In this document: positions 59,501 through 64,000 of the stretch, piece by piece
How the letters are laid out: each line of letters opens with the position of its first letter
Numbering within the stretch: position 1 is the first letter of the stretch
Source: Colias croceus
Lineage: Eukaryota > Arthropoda > Insecta > Lepidoptera > Pieridae
Assembly (NCBI RefSeq): GCF_905220415.1
Contig: NC_059562.1
Span: forward strand, 2,929,501 to 2,993,500
DNA: 64,000 nucleotides
Reading direction: 5' to 3'
Made by a program: the position numbers and the translations under genes
The notes under the pieces: model-generated
The model's database searches: none
Told to the model about the DNA's origin: nothing
The model's input: only the letters and a program-made list of their open reading frames with translations

Positions 59501-62500
59501 TTCATTTTAGTTTGCAATATGTGGAATACTTAAACGACTTTGATAAGTAAGGAGGTACAACGAGGTTATGGGAAAAAAGTCAGTGATCGATAAATTATGT
59601 ATTTTTTAGTAGGTATCACTTGCATGTGGTTTTTCCACGTATCGATTCACAGCTTTTACGATATTATGCAGCGATTATTTGCTATGATAAAAGTGTAACT
59701 GATGATGTTTACATAGTTATATCTCACAACTTTAGGAAAACAATAATTGTTTACTTACTATTTTGATTCATGATTTATATGCGTAGAAAAAGTCAATAAA
59801 ATCAATAAGTTCAATCATTTATAAGTAGCATTGCAACCACATAAAAAATTAAGACTAAATACACTGACGAATAATCTATCCTAGTTTCGTCTGAATCATT
59901 ATAGGAGCGAACATTTCTAACCATATCTTCTTTCCTACAAATTTTCCGTAACTTTTTGTTCAAAAAGTTCGCTCACAATAAAAGCTGCTGCTTGGTAGTT
60001 AACACGGTAGACATCGTCTTGTAACTACATAGTTACATTGTTTAGTATTTCGTACTTTCAAATGGTGACTAATTAACTAGGTACTATTCTGAAAATTTTA
60101 CGTATAGAACCTTACGGATATTTACTTGTTGCATCAAATATTTTATTTGACGAAATGTAGTAAATTTCACTACTTTCACTATTTTTTTCTTATTCCCCGA
60201 TATATTCGGGAGATTACTAATTAATATTTACTTGCGATGTAAGGACGTAGGAATTAATTGCAAATTGCAATCTTATTAATACTTTTCTTATTTTGCAAAT
60301 AAACAAATGCGGTATTGTATGGAGTAAAGAAGTGTAGTATATATACGTAAGCAAGACAATAAATAGATTTATTGTTTATTCAAAATTTTCAACAAAACAA
60401 AGTACACACTATTAGACACTTATAAGTTATCTCTTCTCGGTAATCAAGGCAATATATAGCTTCATAAAATACAAATGTAATTCTAATAATTAGCCAAAAA
60501 CATAAAAATCATGTAACTGTAAATGTATTTATAATTATTATCAGTCAAAACCATATTAATCATGTTAGATCTCACCTCGAATCACTGCCCCAGTGCATCG
60601 CGTAGATCTTGGCGAGGTGTCCGCGCAGCGTCCTGCGCGTGCGCATCTGGATCCGCCCGATCGGCTCCAGGTTGGCCGTCGCCTGCGCGAGCGACGTGTC
60701 ACACGCCGCCTTGCGGGCGTCCTGTATTTAAAAACACACGAGTGATTATTTTATTCGATCCTGTTCACCGATGGTCAATCGTGAAACTATGTAAGGCCTA
60801 TTCAAAAGTACTTCTTGAAGAAGCCTAATTGAATAAATAAATAATTTTGAATTTGAGTTCCTTCAAGGTGTTACATATTCGCGTGTTTACAGGTAAGTAC
60901 TTCTGTACTTACCTGTAAACTATGTACTATTAGGTACATTTCATTTTGACATTATTAAATTTATCTCGATTAGTCGGCCTTACTATACACATATACTAAG
61001 ATACTTTTGTATACGCGCGTATTGTGTGTGTAAATCCTTTTCGAGCTAAAAACAAAAGCCTTTGTCATCTGCATGATTTGATAGGGATTTCGCATCTGGG
61101 CTGAGGTGTCGCTTCAATATTATAGAATATTATTTTTTACGAATTTAATATTTGCCTATCTAATCTAGGCCTAAACCTATAAACGTGTAGGTTATTTATT
61201 AGCCGTGTAACTATCGAGCAATGATGAGGGCTAAAACTAGAGCATAATACAAATTGCCTTTTACAACCACACAAGCTAAAGGATTAATTTTTATAAAAAT
61301 GCAATTTTTTCTTTATTCGCACGAACAATGTAGCTGATTAATTCTGAAAAAGGCTTAAGGCCGTGTACGCGGTCCGTGCGCTGTTTGGCTCAAATATGTG
61401 ATTTTTCAAACCAGATTGTCCATCAACCACTTATCTTACAAACATATGAATTACTAATAATGTTAGGAAATTTTATTGTCTATGTAGTTAGTTAAGAGTT
61501 TTTTTCAATTAGTACAGTATTTGTGAATACCATCAAGATAACTGAGCCGATGATTACTTGATTTCACTTTTAGTGTCAATTTCGAAGCTAAAAATATCTG
61601 AAATTGCTGACAGATCTAACACACAATTTTTTTAACTAACTGCAAAAATCCTTATTAAAATAGTTAGTTAAAAGATTTTTTTATTTTGGACTCCTAACTT
61701 ACGAAATTAAAATCCACAACAATGTGAATTTTTTTAGAAATTATAGTCGACAAAATGATTATTTTCACCAAGATATTTGACTTAATTGAATATAATTTAT
61801 ACATATTGCAATAAAAGAATGTCTTACTTATAAGATAAAATTTAAAAAATCAACTAAGGTACCTCTATTATTTTTCTACAATTTTTTTAAAAGTACTATA
61901 AAACACTGCGCGCGACCCGATTCAAATCAGTCGGCAGCGAGCCTTTCCAGAGAGAGGACATGTTGCTCGGCGCTCTCCTGTGGACCTATGCTGTTCATAG
62001 TAAAAGGATAGCGCAAGCCGCGATCTATCGTAATAGATCGCGGAGATTTTGACTTGCGTTAAATTGAATAAGCGCTCTTAAACACAGATAAGCAACCTCA
62101 TTTATAATTCTTCTCTAAAAGCAGCATTTTATAATGTGCTCGGACGTACTGTTACGTTTTGAATGGCCATTTTGTAAATACAAACATGGAGATATTTAAA
62201 TCTCTACTCTAACAGATTACTGATAAAAAAATACATAGTGCATTTCGCACATAATGCCATAATGGGTTTATACTTTTAAGCTTAACTTTTTGCTCTCAGT
62301 ACATCCCTGATAGCTTGAATTAAGCCATAAAGAAAAAGTGAGGATATTTCCAACATTCAGAACTAATTACAACACTTCCATCATAAGGGATATATTCTTA
62401 TTTAATAATTTGATAACCAACAAGTCATAACTGCGTTAAAAACAACCGACTTCAAACTTGCACTTGCAACATTTACAAATACCTACAGACAAAAATGCTC

Positions 62501-62840
62501 ATAAAATAAAAACTACTGGGCCTATCCGAATAAAATTTTTATGGGACCAATTCGACACCATCCCGCATCGAACAAGAATCACGTAAATCAGTTCAGAAAC
62601 CTCGGAGTAATCGGTGTACATACTTAAAAAATAAAAAAAACATACCGGCCGAATTGATAACCTCCTCCTTTTTTTGAAGTCGGTTAATAAAGTTTAGAGA
62701 CCGGAATTCTACTGAATACATTCTATCAACAAAATAAACAATCAAATATACAGGTATATATTTTGTCTAGATGAATGACTTACGCGTATGGCATTTTTAA
62801 GGGTTTCCGCCTCTTGGCGCAGACTGTCCAACTCATTCAT
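53597..62840 (-). CDS. Gbeta13F: G protein beta subunit (Gbeta13F/GNB1 type)
   Basis: Beta subunit of heterotrimeric G proteins: it binds G-gamma permanently and G-alpha-GDP reversibly at the inner plasma membrane and passes receptor signals to effectors. Seven minus-strand exons: 62784-62840, 60576-60721, 56623-56793, 55748-55870, 55056-55257, 54441-54657 and 53597-53703. All have GT/AG borders and closing phases, giving exactly the canonical 340 residues. The N-terminal coiled coil MNELDSLRQEAETLKNAIR is followed by seven WD40 blades (for example LRGHLAKIYAMHW, LPGHSGYLSC, FTGHTGDVMSL, FPGHESDINAV, LAGHDNRVSCL) and ends SWDSFLRIWN. Family invariants such as GKLIVWDSHTTNKVHAIPL are intact. 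Coding exons are GC-rich, introns AT-rich. Exon 6 has a weak donor (G|GTTTGT), and its 3' half is repeated in the next intron; partial copies of exons 3 and 5 also occur in their downstream introns. Confidence 0.98.
53998..54401 (-). pseudogene. Tandem partial copies of G-beta exon 6
   Basis: The 3' half of exon 6 plus adjoining intron is repeated with a 159-bp period: the donor end recurs at 54440, 54281 and 54122, with a shortened relic at 53998. Copy 1 (54282-54401) and copy 2 (54123-54242) each form an open 120-nt stretch between a possible acceptor (ACTTAG) and a donor (GTTTGT or GTATGT). They read ESNIVCGITSVAF through CNVWDSMKSERA (copy 2: SERD). Copy 3 has an internal deletion and a stop codon. 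Normal mRNA presumably skips all three, because the canonical 340-residue protein needs none. Confidence 0.85.
55010..55034 (-). pseudogene. Degraded partial copy of G-beta exon 5
   Basis: Plus-strand GTAAACTGGCCGTACTACTG, then GCCC, mirrors GTGAACTGGCCGCACTGCTG, then GCCC, within exon 5 (near 55219). It sits in the intron just after the exon 5 donor. Confidence 0.5.
55311..55521. repeat. Minisatellite with about 50-bp dimer period
   Basis: About four tandem dimers alternate GGTAACATTCCCGGATAAAA, then TATAACC, with AGTAATGTTTTTGGGAAATG, then TAGCC. Lies in the intron between G-beta exons 4 and 5. The minus-strand open frame across it is a by-product. Confidence 0.85.
56011..56180 (+). mobile_element. 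Non-autonomous Helitron, family 4
   Basis: CTTTATATATAAAAATGAAT, then AACTCGAGAACGGCTGAACC, ending GCCGGGGCGGACCGCTAG followed by T. The hairpin and CTAG end match Helitrons. In the intron between G-beta exons 3 and 4. Confidence 0.65.
56561..56611 (-). pseudogene. Degraded partial copy of G-beta exon 3
   Basis: Plus-strand GTGCACCTTGTTCGTG, then ATCAGCTCGCGTCCTGGCTG, matches GTGCACCTTGTTCGTG and ATCAGCTTGCCGTCCTGGCT within exon 3, with a short deletion. It lies 12 bp beyond the exon 3 donor. Confidence 0.55.
60885..60920. repeat. Perfect 16-bp hairpin
   Basis: GTTTACAGGTAAGTAC, loop TTCT, then the exact reverse complement at 60905-60920. Each arm contains a consensus 5' splice site (CAG|GTAAGT), so one is presented on each strand. 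In G-beta intron 1, just outside exon 2. Confidence 0.8.
61905..62060. other. GC/CpG-rich island in G-beta intron 1
   Basis: A compact GC-rich patch with ACTGCGCGCGACCCGATTCA and a perfect 11-bp hairpin CCGCGATCTAT-CGTA-ATAGATCGCGG (62018-62042). It stands out from the flanking AT-rich DNA. It could be an alternative promoter or first exon of the G-beta gene, or an unrecognised element. Confidence 0.35.
62444..62686. mobile_element. MITE with AACCGACTTCAAA termini
   Basis: Left end AACCGACTTCAAACTTGC and right end TTTTTTTGAAGTCGGTT are inverted copies about 240 bp apart. The interior has AAATAAAATTTTTATGGGAC-like text and no coding frame. In G-beta intron 1, 100 bp downstream of the first coding exon. 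Confidence 0.65.
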
Positions 62841-64000
62841 TGTGCCGCGCAGCTTTGTATCCTCTCTTCACTACCCGGTTACTCTTGCGCGCCTCCCGCT
62901 ACGCACTCTGCACCAACCTGGTCAATAAATAAAGAAATAAATAAAGAAATAAATAAAGAAGGCTGACATTAATTCATGTTACCATAGTAACTTCGTTTAC
63001 ATTTCTAAACCTCCACTTTTTTTCGATGTGACCTACAAGGCTAAAGCAAATAGCTGAACATATAGGTAATTGGAAAACCCGCTTACCTAATTCGGATAAA
63101 ATTTAATAAACAATGTATTTGTTGCTATGTCAGTTAAATATTAGACTTTTTGCCTCCTTTGGAAATAAAGGCATGCTTAATGTCAGACTTAATGAGATAG
63201 CTGATAGAAGGCGCTTCGGCACGGATAATCCGCAATCTCGCGCTAATACGAACCACTGTTCAAATAAACAATTACTGTACCAATTCCACTGACCCAGACC
63301 ATCGCTCGAAAAGCACACTTGATCACAACGCAAATAGCGAATAATTTAAGCGTAATATCAACGGATTACTGAACATCCATCCGCCACTAAATGCCGGTGG
63401 TTTTCGCTGCACAATTGTGAATTAAGTATTAAAAGTTAAAACCACTTCGAAAGTTCTATGGACGCGAAGTAAAACTAGTTATTCATCATTCGTAGCCGAT
63501 ATCGACGCCAAATACGGCACAATGTGGCATTGATGCATAAACCGTCATCACGCTATAAGTATGTACCTCCACCTGCCGAGTACAAGAACCTTTCCTTCCT
63601 ATGAAGCGCCGCGCCTTTGAATTATCAAATTAAATATCTGCTAACAAATGTTCCGCACGATTGGAGCTTTTTTCTTTCGTTAGTACAAACGTAACACGTG
63701 TAAATACTTGGCGTACGTGTGTATCTTTATACTTCCTCTATCTGTGTATCTAAAAATTGTTATACAATTATTTACCAACAATTTTATGCATGTCTTTATG
63801 CATCGTTATAGATATAGTATTGACTGGCGGTAACACATAAATTTTTACTGAAACATTCACAGAACATTTTTTTATATTGTAAGTAAAAAAAATGGTAATA
63901 GGTACGTACCTATAGATCGACCTCTGCTTATCAATTGGCTATATGTAATTGATTAAATTTATAAATACGCTATCGCGCGACAATAACATCATGGGACAAA
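62841..64000. other. Upstream region of G-beta
   Basis: It should contain the 5' UTR and possibly the promoter of the minus-strand G-beta gene. A GC-richer segment (62845-62920) directly precedes the ATG. No TATA box, acceptor or other gene can be assigned confidently. Confidence 0.4.
62924..62960. repeat. 12-bp microsatellite
   Basis: Three copies of AATAAATAAAGA, about 85 bp upstream of the G-beta start codon. Confidence 0.8.

Overview
The window is nuclear DNA of an insect, almost certainly a moth or butterfly. Genes are sparse, GC-rich and split by long AT-rich introns, apart from an intronless Hsp70. The space between them is filled with short non-autonomous Helitrons that begin TC, end CTAG after a small hairpin and sit between A and T. 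Foldback and TIR elements, a tRNA-derived SINE and 3' ends of LINEs are also present, a mix typical of Lepidoptera. No CRISPR array, prokaryotic feature or intact tRNA gene was found.

Layout. (1) 1-7.4 kb has no gene. It holds two Helitrons, a tRNA-derived relic, and two arrays of a 100-bp repeat facing each other in opposite orientation at 3.96-5.95 kb. (2) 7683-9581 (+) is a complete intronless inducible Hsp70 with TATA box, CCAAT boxes and heat-shock elements. (3) 10397-12437 is a 2-kb non-coding TIR element. (4) 13557-20639 (+) and 20920-27867 (-) are two complete paralogous MFS sugar transporters (Tret1/SLC2-like) arranged tail to tail. I assembled them from 3 and 4 exons; splice phases and the 503- and 498-residue products close exactly. 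Intron 1 of the first is packed with Helitrons, including a head-to-tail pair and one interrupted by a PIF/Harbinger-type element with a TAA target duplication. (5) 28-38 kb has no confident gene, only a possible small secreted protein and an orphan coding-like exon on the minus strand, plus repeats. (6) 38570-46273 (-) is a five-exon gene for a 313-residue muscle protein that I read as myofilin. (7) 53597-62840 (-) is a seven-exon gene for the 340-residue heterotrimeric G protein beta subunit (Gbeta13F/GNB1 type).

The genes do not form a pathway: they are a stress chaperone, two membrane sugar carriers, a thick-filament protein and a signalling subunit.

The most unusual features are two. 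First, the G-beta gene carries a 159-bp tandem array of partial copies of its sixth coding exon. Two copies keep an open, in-frame, symmetric 120-nt exon with plausible splice sites, and differ from the parent mostly at synonymous positions. Second, the opposed 100-bp arrays upstream of Hsp70 have a 200-bp higher-order period and a YY1/Pho-like core in nearly every unit.
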